Assembly: GCF_018798885.1 (NCBI RefSeq)
Contig: NZ_CP076361.1
Span: forward strand, 186,001-250,000
Source of the DNA: Gemmobacter fulvus
GTDB lineage: Bacteria; Pseudomonadota; Alphaproteobacteria; Rhodobacterales; Rhodobacteraceae
Direction of reading: 5' to 3'
DNA: 64,000 bases
Both the position numbers and the translations under genes were made by a program. The notes beneath the pieces were generated by a model, which saw only the letters and a program-made list of their open reading frames with translations, made no database searches and had not been told where the DNA came from. Positions within the stretch are counted from its first letter, which is position 1. Each line of letters begins with the position of its first letter. Below, piece after piece: positions 22,143-30,557 of the stretch.

Positions 22143-22156
22143 ACGCGAAGTTTCAA
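22143..22156. promoter_or_regulatory. 14-bp motif ACGCGAAGTTTCAA upstream of RTX gene 1
   Basis: The exact 14-mer also occurs at 47992-48005 in the reverse orientation, upstream of RTX gene 2. Here it lies 126 bp before the RTX1 start codon, just before the end of the MFS gene. A shared regulator site is inferred. Confidence 0.35.
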
Positions 22157-22158
22157 GG

Positions 22159-23355
22159 TCAGCGCCGGGGCAGGCTGCGCATCAGCAGCGTGCCCAGCAC
22201 GGTCAGGCCACAGATCCCGAAGGCCAGCGGCACCGGCGTGCCATCGAAGGCAAGGCCCAGCGGCACGGCAAGCGCCACCGCCAGAACCGTGGCAATCGCC
22301 CCGGTGACCGAGGCGGCCATACCCGCGATATGGCCCACCGGCTCCAACGCCAGCGCATTGAGATTGCCGAGCGTCAGCCCCGCCATCATGAACACGCTGA
22401 CCGTCCAGCCGATATAAAGCCCGAACTGCACCTCTGCGGGCAGATCGGCCCCCAGCATCAGCAGCGCAAAGCCAAGCGACAGCAGCGCCTGTGTGGTGAA
22501 GGTGACTGTCACCAGAAAGCGCATGCCCAGCCGCACCACCAATGCGGCATTGATCAGGCTGGCACTGCCCGCCAGCACCGCGATCAGCGCAAACCACAGC
22601 GGAAAGCTGTCGGCCCGGTTAAAGGTGACATCGAAAATCTGCTGGGTGGAGGACAGCGTGCCGAAGAGGCAGGCAAAGCCCAGCGTTTGCGCCGCAATCG
22701 CGGTTTTCACCACCCGATGCGACAGAACCTCGCGCAGCGCCTGCCACAGGCTCGACAGACGCAGCGAACGGCGGGCGGTGGGCAGCAAGGTCTCCGGCTG
22801 GCGCAGGCCCAGCCAGACCACCGACAGCGCCGAAAACACGATGAAGGCCAGAAAGATGCTGCGCCAGCCAAAGCCTGCAATGATGGCGCTGCCCGCAAGC
22901 GGGGCAACCGCCGGCACCAGCGTGAAGATCATCATGGCAAAGCTGACGACGCGGGCCATTTCGCGGCCCTTGTAGATGTCGCGCACCAGAGCCAGCGACA
23001 CCACGCGCGGCCCCGAGGCCCCAAGTCCCTGCACCACCCGCGCCAGCAGCAAGGTTTCCAGACTGGGGGCAACCGATGCCAGAAAGGCCGCCGCGCAATA
23101 GAGCACCGCGCCGCCCAGAATGATCGGCTTGCGCCCGAAACTGTCGGACAGCGGGCCTGCAAAAAACGTGCCGAGCCCCATGCCCAACACAAAACTGGTA
23201 ACGATCAGCTGCGATCTGTTCGGATCGAGCGGCGTCAGTTCGCGCGCGATCTCGGGCAGGGCGGGCAGCATCGCGTCAATGGAAAAGGCGATGGTGGCAA
23301 ACAGCATCGCGATCAGCGCGATGAATTCGGTCGTCGACAGGCGCTGCGGTTGCAT
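22159..23355 (-). CDS. Bcr/CflA-type multidrug efflux MFS transporter
   Basis: Inner-membrane proton-driven drug exporter, 398 residues with about 12 hydrophobic segments. Family motifs: the N-terminal MLPALPEIARELTP, where Bcr/CflA proteins have the D-x-Y/M-LPALP segment; motif A at GPLSDSFGRKPIILGG (loop 2-3); and the motif B/C-like ARVVQGLGASGPRVVSLALVRD. Bcr members export chloramphenicol, bicyclomycin or cysteine; the substrate here is unknown. The gene starts 3 bp after the end of the DsbA-like gene and forms the end of a three-gene minus-strand operon. Confidence 0.9.
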   Translation of the reverse strand: MQPQRLSTTEFIALIAMLFATIAFSIDAMLPALPEIARELTPLDPNRSQLIVTSFVLGMGLGTFFAGPLSDSFGRKPIILGGAVLYCAAAFLASVAPSLETLLLARVVQGLGASGPRVVSLALVRDIYKGREMARVVSFAMMIFTLVPAVAPLAGSAIIAGFGWRSIFLAFIVFSALSVVWLGLRQPETLLPTARRSLRLSSLWQALREVLSHRVVKTAIAAQTLGFACLFGTLSSTQQIFDVTFNRADSFPLWFALIAVLAGSASLINAALVVRLGMRFLVTVTFTTQALLSLGFALLMLGADLPAEVQFGLYIGWTVSVFMMAGLTLGNLNALALEPVGHIAGMAASVTGAIATVLAVALAVPLGLAFDGTPVPLAFGICGLTVLGTLLMRSLPRR

Positions 23356-23358
23356 GGA

Positions 23359-23988
23359 TCAGCCACGCGCCAGTTCTGCGATCACCTGCGCCCAGAGTTT
23401 CGGGGGCTGCGCCCCCGACAGCACATGCTGATCCGCGACAATGAAGGTCGGCACCGCCGTGATGCCCTTTTGCCGGGCATGGGTTTCGCGGGCGCGCACG
23501 GCATCCTTGTCTTCATCGGTGGCGAGCAGCCGCAGCGCCAGCGCCCGGTCCATGCCCGCCTCGGCCGCCAGATCGGCCAGTACCTCCTGCGCGCCGATAT
23601 CACGCCCCTCGCGCCAATAGGCACGGAACAGGGCCGAAACCATGGCGCTTTGCCGCCCCTCAAGCCCGGCCCAATGGATCATGCGATGTGCATCGAGCGT
23701 ATTCGGCACCTTGTGGATGGCGGCAAAGTTGAAGGTCACACCGGCCTCGCGCCCCAGTTCCTCCAGCCGCAGATGGGCCGCCACCGTGCGCTCCTGCGTG
23801 CCGAAGATGCGCAGCAGATAGCTTGCGCGATCCACGCCTTCGGCAGGCATCAACGGCGCAAGCTGGAACGGGTGCCATTCGATTGTGAACGGATGGTCGG
23901 GATGCGCCTCAAGCGCGCGGTCCAGATTGGCCTTGCCCAGATAACACCAGGGGCAGACGGGATCGGAAAAGATATCGAGCCGGATCAT
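23359..23988 (-). CDS. DsbA-family (FrnE-like) thiol oxidoreductase
   Basis: Cytoplasmic DsbA-fold protein of 209 residues, no signal peptide. The thioredoxin-type active site C-P-W-C lies at residues 12-15 (DPVCPWCYLGK) and the cis-Pro loop at GITAVPTFIVAD. This matches the FrnE/2-hydroxychromene-2-carboxylate isomerase-like branch rather than periplasmic DsbA. The start at 23988 is chosen because GGAG lies 6 nt upstream and the ATG overlaps the ligase stop as ATGA; a second ATG at 24000 is possible. Confidence 0.87.
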   Translation of the reverse strand: MIRLDIFSDPVCPWCYLGKANLDRALEAHPDHPFTIEWHPFQLAPLMPAEGVDRASYLLRIFGTQERTVAAHLRLEELGREAGVTFNFAAIHKVPNTLDAHRMIHWAGLEGRQSAMVSALFRAYWREGRDIGAQEVLADLAAEAGMDRALALRLLATDEDKDAVRARETHARQKGITAVPTFIVADQHVLSGAQPPKLWAQVIAELARG

Positions 23989-25502
23989 TCGGGTCTCCAT
24001 GCCGCAGCCAGGGCGCGGCGGTTCAGTTTGCCATTGGCATTGCGCGGCAGGGCCACGACATGCTGCCAGAGGCGCGGTTGTCGGTAGCGCGCCAGCCGCT
24101 CGGCCGCGAAGGCCGCGAGCGTCGCCGGATCAAGCGGTTGCGGGGCCACATAAAAGCAGGCGACGACCTTGCTGCCGGGTTTCACCTCGACCTCGGTCAC
24201 CGCGATGTCCTGCACGCCGGGCAGACCGGCCAGCGCCGCCTCCACCTCTTGCGGCGACACCCGGTAACCGCCGGGGTTCATCTGGTCATCGTCGCGGCCC
24301 AGATAGGTCAGCGCGCCATCCTTACGCATCACCGCCAGATCGCCGGTCAGAAACCAGTCGCCACGGAAGCGCGCCGCCGTTTCCACCGGATCCTGCACAT
24401 AGTGCAGCATCAGACCCGGATCATGGCGCGATACCGCCAGCATCCCGGCCTCGTCCCGGGGCACGGGCTGGCCGTCATTCCCCAGAATGGCAATGGCGCG
24501 GCCCGGCTGGGCATAACCCGCGCAGCCTTCGGGGGCGGGGCGGCCCGGTGCGCCAGAGATGAAGGTGGAACATTCCGACATGCCAAGCGCTTCGTGCAGA
24601 TCGGTGCCAGTCGCGGCGCGCCAGGCCTGGCGAAGGGCTGGGGGCAGGCTTTCTCCCGCGCTCAGGCCATGGCGCAGATGAGGCAGGGCAGGCAGCGGCG
24701 CGCGCAGCATCTGCCGGAACACGCCCGGCGCTGCGGCACAGATCGTGGCCTCATACTGCTGCAACAGCCGGGGCAGCTGGTCTGGCGTGACGCCTGCGCC
24801 GGGGATCAGTGCCGTCGCCCCCAACGTCCAGGGATCCATCAGCCCGGTGCCCAGCGTATAGGTCCAGTTGAAGGCCCCGGCGTGCAGCAGCCGGTCCTCT
24901 GGCCGCAATCCCTCCCAGCCCTGATGCATCATCCGCCGCGCCCAGATGGCGCGATGCGCATGGCATACCGCCTGAGGTCGGCCCGAACTGCCCGAGGTGA
25001 AGATCACATAGGCGGGGCGGTCTGGGTCACCCATCGCCCAGTCACAGGGGGCGAGGGCGGCCATGTCCGCCAGCGCTGCGGCGGCAAGCATCGGCACCCC
25101 CGGTGCCTCGGGCAGGGCCACATCGTCGCCCGCGATGATCAACTGCGGGTCAACCCGCGCCGACATGCCGGTGATCTCTGCCGTTGTCAGCTGTGACGAG
25201 GTGGGCACCGGCACCAGACCGGCGGCAATCGCCCCCAGAAAGGCCACCGGAAAATCCGGCGTATTGCCCAGCCGCAGCAGCACCCGGTCGCCGGGCACCA
25301 GCCCCAAGGCCAGCAAACCCCGGCCCGCACCGCGCACGGCGGCAATCAGACGTGCGTAGTTCCAGCTGTCACAGCCATCGGGCCGGACGATCTGCATCGC
25401 CTGCCGGTCGGGCCGGGTGGCCCCCTCTGCCAGCACATATTGCGCCAGATTGAACGGCGCGGGGCAGGGCACGGACACCCCTGGATCGGATACAGACAGC
25501 AT
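23985..25502 (-). CDS. AMP-forming acyl-CoA synthetase/ligase
   Basis: ANL-superfamily enzyme that activates a carboxylic acid as acyl-AMP and then acyl-CoA; 505 residues. Motifs in order: phosphate loop YVIFTSGSSGRPQAV (about 165-179, with Gln where Lys is usual), LHEALGMSECSTF, WFLTGDLAVM, hinge GRDDDQMNPGGYRVSPQEVE, and the catalytic Lys in RNANGKLNRR near the C-terminus. The layout resembles benzoate/short aromatic acid CoA ligases, but the substrate is unknown. First gene of a ligase-DsbA-MFS operon, divergent from an XRE-cupin regulator that may control it. Confidence 0.88.
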   Translation of the reverse strand: MLSVSDPGVSVPCPAPFNLAQYVLAEGATRPDRQAMQIVRPDGCDSWNYARLIAAVRGAGRGLLALGLVPGDRVLLRLGNTPDFPVAFLGAIAAGLVPVPTSSQLTTAEITGMSARVDPQLIIAGDDVALPEAPGVPMLAAAALADMAALAPCDWAMGDPDRPAYVIFTSGSSGRPQAVCHAHRAIWARRMMHQGWEGLRPEDRLLHAGAFNWTYTLGTGLMDPWTLGATALIPGAGVTPDQLPRLLQQYEATICAAAPGVFRQMLRAPLPALPHLRHGLSAGESLPPALRQAWRAATGTDLHEALGMSECSTFISGAPGRPAPEGCAGYAQPGRAIAILGNDGQPVPRDEAGMLAVSRHDPGLMLHYVQDPVETAARFRGDWFLTGDLAVMRKDGALTYLGRDDDQMNPGGYRVSPQEVEAALAGLPGVQDIAVTEVEVKPGSKVVACFYVAPQPLDPATLAAFAAERLARYRQPRLWQHVVALPRNANGKLNRRALAAAWRPE

Positions 25503-25531
25503 GTCATCTTGCTAGCCGCCCGAGGGAACCG

Positions 25532-25560
25532 TTGCAAGCCAGCGTGACCTGCCGTAATGC
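25532..25560 (+). promoter_or_regulatory. Promoter for the XRE-cupin gene (possibly leaderless transcript)
   Basis: TTGCAA at 25532-25537 and TAATGC at 25555-25560 are separated by 17 bp. The expected transcription start, 25567-25569, falls on the ATG at 25569, so the message would carry almost no leader. Confidence 0.45.
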
Positions 25561-25568
25561 ACAGCGCC

Positions 25569-26192
25569 ATGCGCAATATCGAACCGCCCTCGCTGATCCG
25601 TATTGCCCGCGAGTCGGGAACAGAGGCTTCGGTCGAGCCGCTGAACCTTGGCACGCGGGTGCGTGAGTTGCGAAAGGCCAAGGGCTGGACGCTGGAACAG
25701 GCGGCCTCCAAGGCCGGGCTGGCGCGCTCCACCCTGTCGAAAATCGAAAACGGCCAGATGTCGCCCACCTATGAGGCGCTGAAAAAGCTGGCCGAGGGGT
25801 TGGCGATTTCGGTGCCGCAACTGTTCACGCCGCCCTCCAAGGCGCAGGTGAACGGGCGGCTTGCCGTGACCAAATCGGGCGAGGGGCAGGATCACGCCAC
25901 CGCCACCTATGAACATGAACTGCTGGCCGGGCCGCTGCGGGCCAAGCAGATGCTGCCCTACCGCGCCACGATCCGCGCCCGCGACATTGCCGAATTCGGC
26001 GGCTGGGTGCGCCATGACGGCGAGGAATTCCTGTTCGTGCTGACCGGGGTGGTGCGGCTTTATACCGAATTCTATGAACCCGTGGATCTGCGCCGGGGCG
26101 ACAGCGCCTATTACGATGCCTCGATGGGGCATAATGTGATCAGCCTGTCCGAAGAGGATGCAACCCTGCTCTGGGTCACTTCACTGGTCTGA
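25569..26192 (+). CDS. XRE-family transcriptional regulator with C-terminal cupin sensor
   Basis: One-component regulator, 207 residues. The helix-turn-helix spans about residues 28-82 (RVRELRKAKGWTLEQAASKAG, then LARSTLSKIENGQMSPTYEAL). The cupin_2 domain spans about 125-205 (RHDGEEFLFVLTGVVRLYTE; GDSAYYDASMGHNVIS) and probably binds a small effector. Such proteins often control nearby amino-acid, polyamine or organic-acid genes. It is divergent from the acyl-CoA ligase operon across 66 bp. An ATG at 25557 sits inside the apparent -10 box, so 25569 is preferred. Confidence 0.88.
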   Translation: MRNIEPPSLIRIARESGTEASVEPLNLGTRVRELRKAKGWTLEQAASKAGLARSTLSKIENGQMSPTYEALKKLAEGLAISVPQLFTPPSKAQVNGRLAVTKSGEGQDHATATYEHELLAGPLRAKQMLPYRATIRARDIAEFGGWVRHDGEEFLFVLTGVVRLYTEFYEPVDLRRGDSAYYDASMGHNVISLSEEDATLLWVTSLV

Positions 26193-26226
26193 CGGCCCAG
26201 TGGCGTTGCGTCGCAGCTGCGCGTGA

Positions 26227-26255
26227 TTGTCGCAGCCCGCCGCGCGGCCTAGGCT
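26227..26255 (+). promoter_or_regulatory. Promoter for the phosphoesterase/kinase operon
   Basis: TTGTCG (26227-26232) and TAGGCT (26250-26255) are 17 bp apart; transcription would start near 26262, about 20 nt before the ATG at 26283. The -10 resembles TAGGTT before ppx. Confidence 0.45.
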
Positions 26256-26282
26256 GCGGACATGGCCGGGGAGGCATGAGCG

Positions 26283-27023
26283 ATGCGGATTGCGATTCTG
26301 ACGGACATCCATGCCAACCGCGAGGCCTTTGCCGCTGTTCTGGCCGATGTCGAAAACCGCAAGGTGGACCAGATCGTGCTGCTGGGTGATATCGTCGGCT
26401 ATGGCCCCGACCCGGAGTGGTGCTGTACCCGCGCCATTGCGCTGGTGCAGGCGGGCGCGCTGGCGGTGCAGGGCAATCACGATGCGGCGGTGCTGAAACC
26501 TGATACCGCCATGAACATCACCGCCCGCCGGGCGATGGATTGGACGCGGCCGCGCCTGTCACCAGAACAGGCCGGGTTTCTTGCCGGTCTGCCGCTTCGG
26601 CAGCGGCACGAGGATCTGCTGTTCGTTCATGCCAGCGCCCATGATCCGCAGGACTGGATCTATGTCAGCTCGGCCCAGCGGGCGATGCCGTCGTTCCGGG
26701 TCTGCCCCGAGCGGGTGATCTTCTGCGGCCATGTGCATGTGCCGGCGCTGATCAGCTGCGATATGGGCGGCGGCGTGCAGGCGCAGCGTTTTCCCTTTGC
26801 GATGCCGGTGCCGCTGATCCGGTCGCGGCGCTGGCTGGCGGTGGTGGGAGCGGTGGGCCAGCCACGCGACGGGCGGCCGCTGGCCGCCTATGCGCTGATG
26901 GACACCACCAGCAACGAGCTGACCTTCTTTCGCATCCCCTATGATACCGCCACCACCGTTGCAAAGCTGCGCGCCGAAGGCCTGCCCGAAAGCCTTGCCA
27001 TGCGTCTTCTGTCAGGAGCCTGA
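26283..27023 (+). CDS. Metallophosphoesterase (YfcE/YmdB-like calcineurin fold)
   Basis: Dinuclear-metal phosphoesterase, 246 residues. Metal ligands are visible as D8-x-H10 (ILTDIHANR), GDIVGYGPDP, GNHD (VQGNHDAAV), FVHASAH and GHVHVP. This is the Metallophos_2 branch, which includes phosphodiesterases and protein phosphatases; the substrate cannot be assigned. It lies 3 bp before a Ser/Thr kinase-Usp gene under one promoter, so it could be the phosphatase opposing that kinase. That role is inference from context only. Confidence 0.88.
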   Translation: MRIAILTDIHANREAFAAVLADVENRKVDQIVLLGDIVGYGPDPEWCCTRAIALVQAGALAVQGNHDAAVLKPDTAMNITARRAMDWTRPRLSPEQAGFLAGLPLRQRHEDLLFVHASAHDPQDWIYVSSAQRAMPSFRVCPERVIFCGHVHVPALISCDMGGGVQAQRFPFAMPVPLIRSRRWLAVVGAVGQPRDGRPLAAYALMDTTSNELTFFRIPYDTATTVAKLRAEGLPESLAMRLLSGA

Positions 27024-27026
27024 GCG

Positions 27027-28439
27027 ATGAAAACCCGCCCGCATCCGGGATTGGAGATCGACGGCTTCACCCTTGGTGAAAAGCTGCATGAAGGCGGCTT
27101 TGCCACCATCTGGGAGGTGACACACGCGCTTTATCGCACGCCGCTGGTGATGAAGGTGCCGAAGATCCTGGATGGCTATGACGGCCCGACCATCGTGGGT
27201 TTCGAGGTGGAGCAGATGATCCTGCCGCGGCTGGACGGAGCGCATGTGCCGCGGGTGTTCGGCGTCGGTGATTTTTCGGTGATGCCCTATATCGTCACCG
27301 AACGGATCCCCGGCGAGTCGATGCTGGCGCTGTTCAAGACCGCGCCGCGCCCGCTGTCCGAGGTGATCGAGGTGGCCGCGCGCATGGCAGCGGCGGTGCA
27401 TGACCTGCATCGCCAGCATGTGACCCATCTGGACCTGAAACCCGAAAATTTCCTGCAACGCCCCGGTGGCGAGATGGTTCTGGTGGATTACGGCCTGTCG
27501 CGCCACGATCATCTGCCCGATCTGCTGTCAGAAGAATTCACCATTCCGATGGGCACCTTTCCCTATATCGCGCCCGAACAATATCTGCGCTCGCGCAGCG
27601 ATCCGCGCAGCGACATCTTTGCGCTGGGGGCGATGATTTATGAACTGGCCACCGGACGGCTGCCCTTTGGCAAGCCGGAAAAGCTGTCGGGGGTGCGCAA
27701 GCGGCTGTGGCGCGATCCGGTGCCGCCTGCGGCGCTGGTGCCCGGCCTGCCGGACTGGTTGCAGGAAATCATCCTGCGCGCGCTAGAGGTCGATCCCGCC
27801 AGACGCTATCAGACCGCCGCACAGATCCTGTTCGATCTGACCCATCCGCAGCAGGTGCGGCTGACCGACCGCGCGCTGCGCCGCAAGGGCGATGGCTGGC
27901 GCGTGGTGCTGCGGCGCTGGTGGCAGATGCGCAAGCGACGCAGCTTTGCCGCGCCGGTGTCGGTGCAGGCGCAGATCAGCAAGGCGCCGATCCTGCTGGT
28001 GGCGGTCGATCTGTCGCCCGAGATGGAACGGCTGGCCGATCAGTTGCGCGATACGGTGCAGCGGATGCTGGTCACCGAACCCGACACACGGGTGGCCTGT
28101 GTCAATGTGATCAAGACCCATCGCATCGCCATCGACAGCGCGGTGGACGATCAGGGCAACAACCTGCATGTCGCGCGGTTGGTGGCGCTGCGCCACTGGG
28201 CCGAAGGCATTGAACTGGGCGAGGACCGGCTGACCTTTACCGTGCTGGAAAACACCGATCCGGCGGCTGCGATCATCGACTATGCCCGCCACAACCACGT
28301 TGACCACATCCTGACCGGCGCGCGTGGCCATTCAACGACCCGGCGCTATCTCGGGTCGGTGTCCAGTCAGGTTGTGGCGCAGTCGCATTGCAGCGTGACG
28401 GTGATCCGTCTGCGCGACAGGGGGGCGGCAGAGGGCTGA
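27027..28439 (+). CDS. Fusion of Hanks-type Ser/Thr protein kinase and universal stress protein
   Basis: Two-domain signalling protein, 470 residues, apparently cytosolic. Kinase domain about 13-275: glycine loop LHEGGFATIW, Lys43 in VMKV, alpha-C Glu60, catalytic HLDLKPEN (134-141, Asp136), DYG in place of DFG (154-156), APEQ (182-185) and DIFALGAMIYELATG. A basic linker (about 285-308) follows. The UspA domain at about 320-465 ends with the nucleotide-binding signature TGARGHSTTRRYLGSVSSQV. The combination suggests stress- or nucleotide-sensing coupled to protein phosphorylation. AGGAG sits 8 nt before the start. Targets are unknown. Confidence 0.92.
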   Translation: MKTRPHPGLEIDGFTLGEKLHEGGFATIWEVTHALYRTPLVMKVPKILDGYDGPTIVGFEVEQMILPRLDGAHVPRVFGVGDFSVMPYIVTERIPGESMLALFKTAPRPLSEVIEVAARMAAAVHDLHRQHVTHLDLKPENFLQRPGGEMVLVDYGLSRHDHLPDLLSEEFTIPMGTFPYIAPEQYLRSRSDPRSDIFALGAMIYELATGRLPFGKPEKLSGVRKRLWRDPVPPAALVPGLPDWLQEIILRALEVDPARRYQTAAQILFDLTHPQQVRLTDRALRRKGDGWRVVLRRWWQMRKRRSFAAPVSVQAQISKAPILLVAVDLSPEMERLADQLRDTVQRMLVTEPDTRVACVNVIKTHRIAIDSAVDDQGNNLHVARLVALRHWAEGIELGEDRLTFTVLENTDPAAAIIDYARHNHVDHILTGARGHSTTRRYLGSVSSQVVAQSHCSVTVIRLRDRGAAEG

Positions 28440-28445
28440 ACGGCG

Positions 28446-28568
28446 TCAGCCCAGCCAGCCTGCCACACGGTTCGCGCCGCCCGAAATATCACGCCCGACG
28501 CCATCCACGGTGGCGCAGCCTGCCAGCGCGGCCAGCGCTGCGATCAACAGCAGTTTCTTCAGGGTCAT
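28446..28568 (-). CDS. Small entericidin-like lipoprotein (40 aa)
   Basis: Short gene encoding MTLKKLLLIAALAALAGC followed by ATVDGVGRDISGGANRVAGW and LG. The signal ends in the lipobox LAGC, so Cys18 would be lipidated. The mature part matches the entericidin pattern (C-x-T-V-x-G-x-G-x-D-I), small lipoproteins linked to antidote/toxin pairs and stress in other bacteria. Only one such gene is visible, so a toxin/antidote pair is not supported. GAGG lies 9 nt before the ATG. It follows the peptide-binding protein gene and converges on the kinase gene. Confidence 0.8.
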   Translation of the reverse strand: MTLKKLLLIAALAALAGCATVDGVGRDISGGANRVAGWLG

Positions 28569-28625
28569 CGTCTTCTGCCTCAGTTTCTTGGTTCTTGTCG
28601 CAAGGCCGGGGTGCGCCCCGTGCCG

Positions 28626-30443
28626 TCAGTTTTTCACCCACCACACTTCGGGTTGAAAGCCGGGCCAGTCGCCATAGAGCGGCAAGCGGTCCGGATACTG
28701 GAACTCTTTACGATAGGCGAGCCGGGAAACCTTAGAATACCACAGCGGAATCACATATCTACCCGTGGTCAGCACAACGTCCAGCGCCTGTGTCGCCGCG
28801 GCATATTCGGCGGGATCCTCGGTGGTCAGGATCCGCGAGATCATCGCCTCGACTGCAGGCGAGGCAATGCCCGGCCAGTTGCGAGTGCCCGGTTCGGTCA
28901 CACCCCGCGCGCCCCAATACAGCACCTGTTCATTGCCGGGGCTGAGCGACAGCGAGCGGATGAAATGGGTCATGTCGAAGTTGTAGGCGTTGGTGCGTTC
29001 CTTGTATTGCGCATTGTCCACCGTGGTGATGCGCGCGGTGATGCCCAGCCGTTTCAACGCCTCGATATAGATCGTCGCGGCGGATATCATCTCGTCCTGG
29101 CCCTGTGTCAGCAGGATTTCAAAGGCGAAGGGCTGGCCCGCCGCGTTTTGCAGCCGGCCATCCTGCACCGTCCATCCAGCCTCGGCCAGAAGGCGGCTCG
29201 CGGTCCGGATGCCCGCGCGGTTGGCTTCGGAGCCGTTGGACACCGGCAGGCTGTAGCCCTCCAGCGCGCCGGGCAGCAGATCGGCGGCAAACGGCTCCAG
29301 CAGCGCCCGCACCCGGCCTGTGGGGGCCTGTCCGATCCCCATGCCCAGATCCGAGTTGGAGAAATACGAGGTGATGCGCGGCTGCACCCCGCCATTCAGC
29401 GTCTGGTTTACCAGTTCAAAATTGAAGGCATGGATCAGCGCCTCGCGCACGCGCCAGTCGGCAAACAGCGGCTTGCGGGTGTTGAAGGCAAAGCCCTCGA
29501 TACCCGAGGGGCGGCCATGCGGAATTTCGGCCTTGATCACCGCACCCGAGGCGACGGCGGGGAAGGTGAAATTGCTGATCCATTTCGCCGGATTGGTTTC
29601 CCGATAGCTGGAAATGCTGCCCGCCTTGAACGCCTCGAACAGCGAGGTGTCGGTGCCGAAATAGTCGATGCGGATTTCATCCAGATTGTGCTGGCCGCGA
29701 TAGAAGGGCAGATCCTTGCCCCACCAATCCGCCCGCTTGCGAAAGCTGATGAAGCGTCCCGGCTCGAACGCCGCCACCGCATAGGGGCCGGAGCCGATCG
29801 GTGCCTCCAGCGTCGAGGCCGTGAAATCGCGCCCCTGCCATTGCGCCTTTTTCAGGATCGGGCGCAGGCCAAGGATCAGCGGCAGTTCCCGGTCGGGGGT
29901 GTTGAAGGTAAAGCGAACGGCCTGCGGTCCGGTGATCTCGGCGCGGGCGATCTTGGTCCAGGCCCCGGCATAGCGCGGCTGGCCCTGGGTGCCCAAAGTC
30001 TCGAACGACCAGATCACATCTTCGGGAGTCACGGCAGACCCGTCCGAGAATCGGGCCTCCGGGCGCAGGGTATATTCGACATAGCTGCGCGCGGCATCGG
30101 TCTGGACCGATTCGGCCAGAAGCCCGTAAAGCGAGAAGGGCTCATCCAGACTGCGACCCAGCAAGGTCTCGACCGTGTAGGTCGTCACATGGATCGGCGC
30201 GTTGCCCTTGACGATGAAGGGGTTGAGGCTGTCAAAGCCGCCGCCTTCACCGAACACGATGCGCCCGCCCTTGGGGGCATCGGGGTTCGCATAGGGAAGC
30301 GACACAAAATCAGGTGGAAGGGCAGGTTTTCCATACATAGCTATGGCATGCGAGGGTGAGTCGCCAAGCGCGGGCCATGCCAGCAAAATCAGCCCCGCAC
30401 CCAGCCAGATCCGGCGCAATGCTGTGAAAAAGTCCTGTCTCAT
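28626..30443 (-). CDS. Extracellular peptide-binding protein of an ABC transporter (family 5, YejA-like)
   Basis: Periplasmic solute-binding protein, 605 residues. The signal peptide (FFTALRRIWLGAGLILLAWP, cleavage near ALG-DS) begins at the ATG at 30443. The SBP_bac_5 motifs are GFDSLNPFIVKGN, AESVQTDAARSYVEYTLRPE and FSDGSAVTPEDVIWSFETL. The pattern APKGGRIVFGEGGGFDSLNP is typical of YejA-type oligopeptide/microcin C binding proteins. No permease or ATPase gene is adjacent. Its promoter stands back to back with that of candidate sRNA A. Confidence 0.9.
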   Translation of the reverse strand: MRQDFFTALRRIWLGAGLILLAWPALGDSPSHAIAMYGKPALPPDFVSLPYANPDAPKGGRIVFGEGGGFDSLNPFIVKGNAPIHVTTYTVETLLGRSLDEPFSLYGLLAESVQTDAARSYVEYTLRPEARFSDGSAVTPEDVIWSFETLGTQGQPRYAGAWTKIARAEITGPQAVRFTFNTPDRELPLILGLRPILKKAQWQGRDFTASTLEAPIGSGPYAVAAFEPGRFISFRKRADWWGKDLPFYRGQHNLDEIRIDYFGTDTSLFEAFKAGSISSYRETNPAKWISNFTFPAVASGAVIKAEIPHGRPSGIEGFAFNTRKPLFADWRVREALIHAFNFELVNQTLNGGVQPRITSYFSNSDLGMGIGQAPTGRVRALLEPFAADLLPGALEGYSLPVSNGSEANRAGIRTASRLLAEAGWTVQDGRLQNAAGQPFAFEILLTQGQDEMISAATIYIEALKRLGITARITTVDNAQYKERTNAYNFDMTHFIRSLSLSPGNEQVLYWGARGVTEPGTRNWPGIASPAVEAMISRILTTEDPAEYAAATQALDVVLTTGRYVIPLWYSKVSRLAYRKEFQYPDRLPLYGDWPGFQPEVWWVKN

Positions 30444-30484
30444 CCGCGCAACAATCCCGTCATCGCCTGTTTTTCTTGGGCCGG

Positions 30485-30513
30485 ACACTACGGCGGCTTC
30501 TGAACCTTTTCAA
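30485..30513 (-). promoter_or_regulatory. Promoter of the peptide-binding protein gene
   Basis: On the minus strand TTGAAA (30513-30508) and TAGTGT (30490-30485) are 17 bp apart; transcription would start near 30478, about 35 nt before the ATG at 30443. Confidence 0.5.
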
Positions 30514-30522
30514 ACTTTTAAC

Positions 30523-30551
30523 TTGGCCAGCCGCCTTTGGAGGGGTATAAG
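30523..30551 (+). promoter_or_regulatory. Promoter of candidate sRNA A
   Basis: TTGGCC (30523-30528) and TATAAG (30546-30551) are separated by exactly 17 bp. The -35 box lies 9 bp from the -35 box of the divergent peptide-binding protein promoter. Confidence 0.55.
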
Positions 30552-30557
30552 GGTCTC

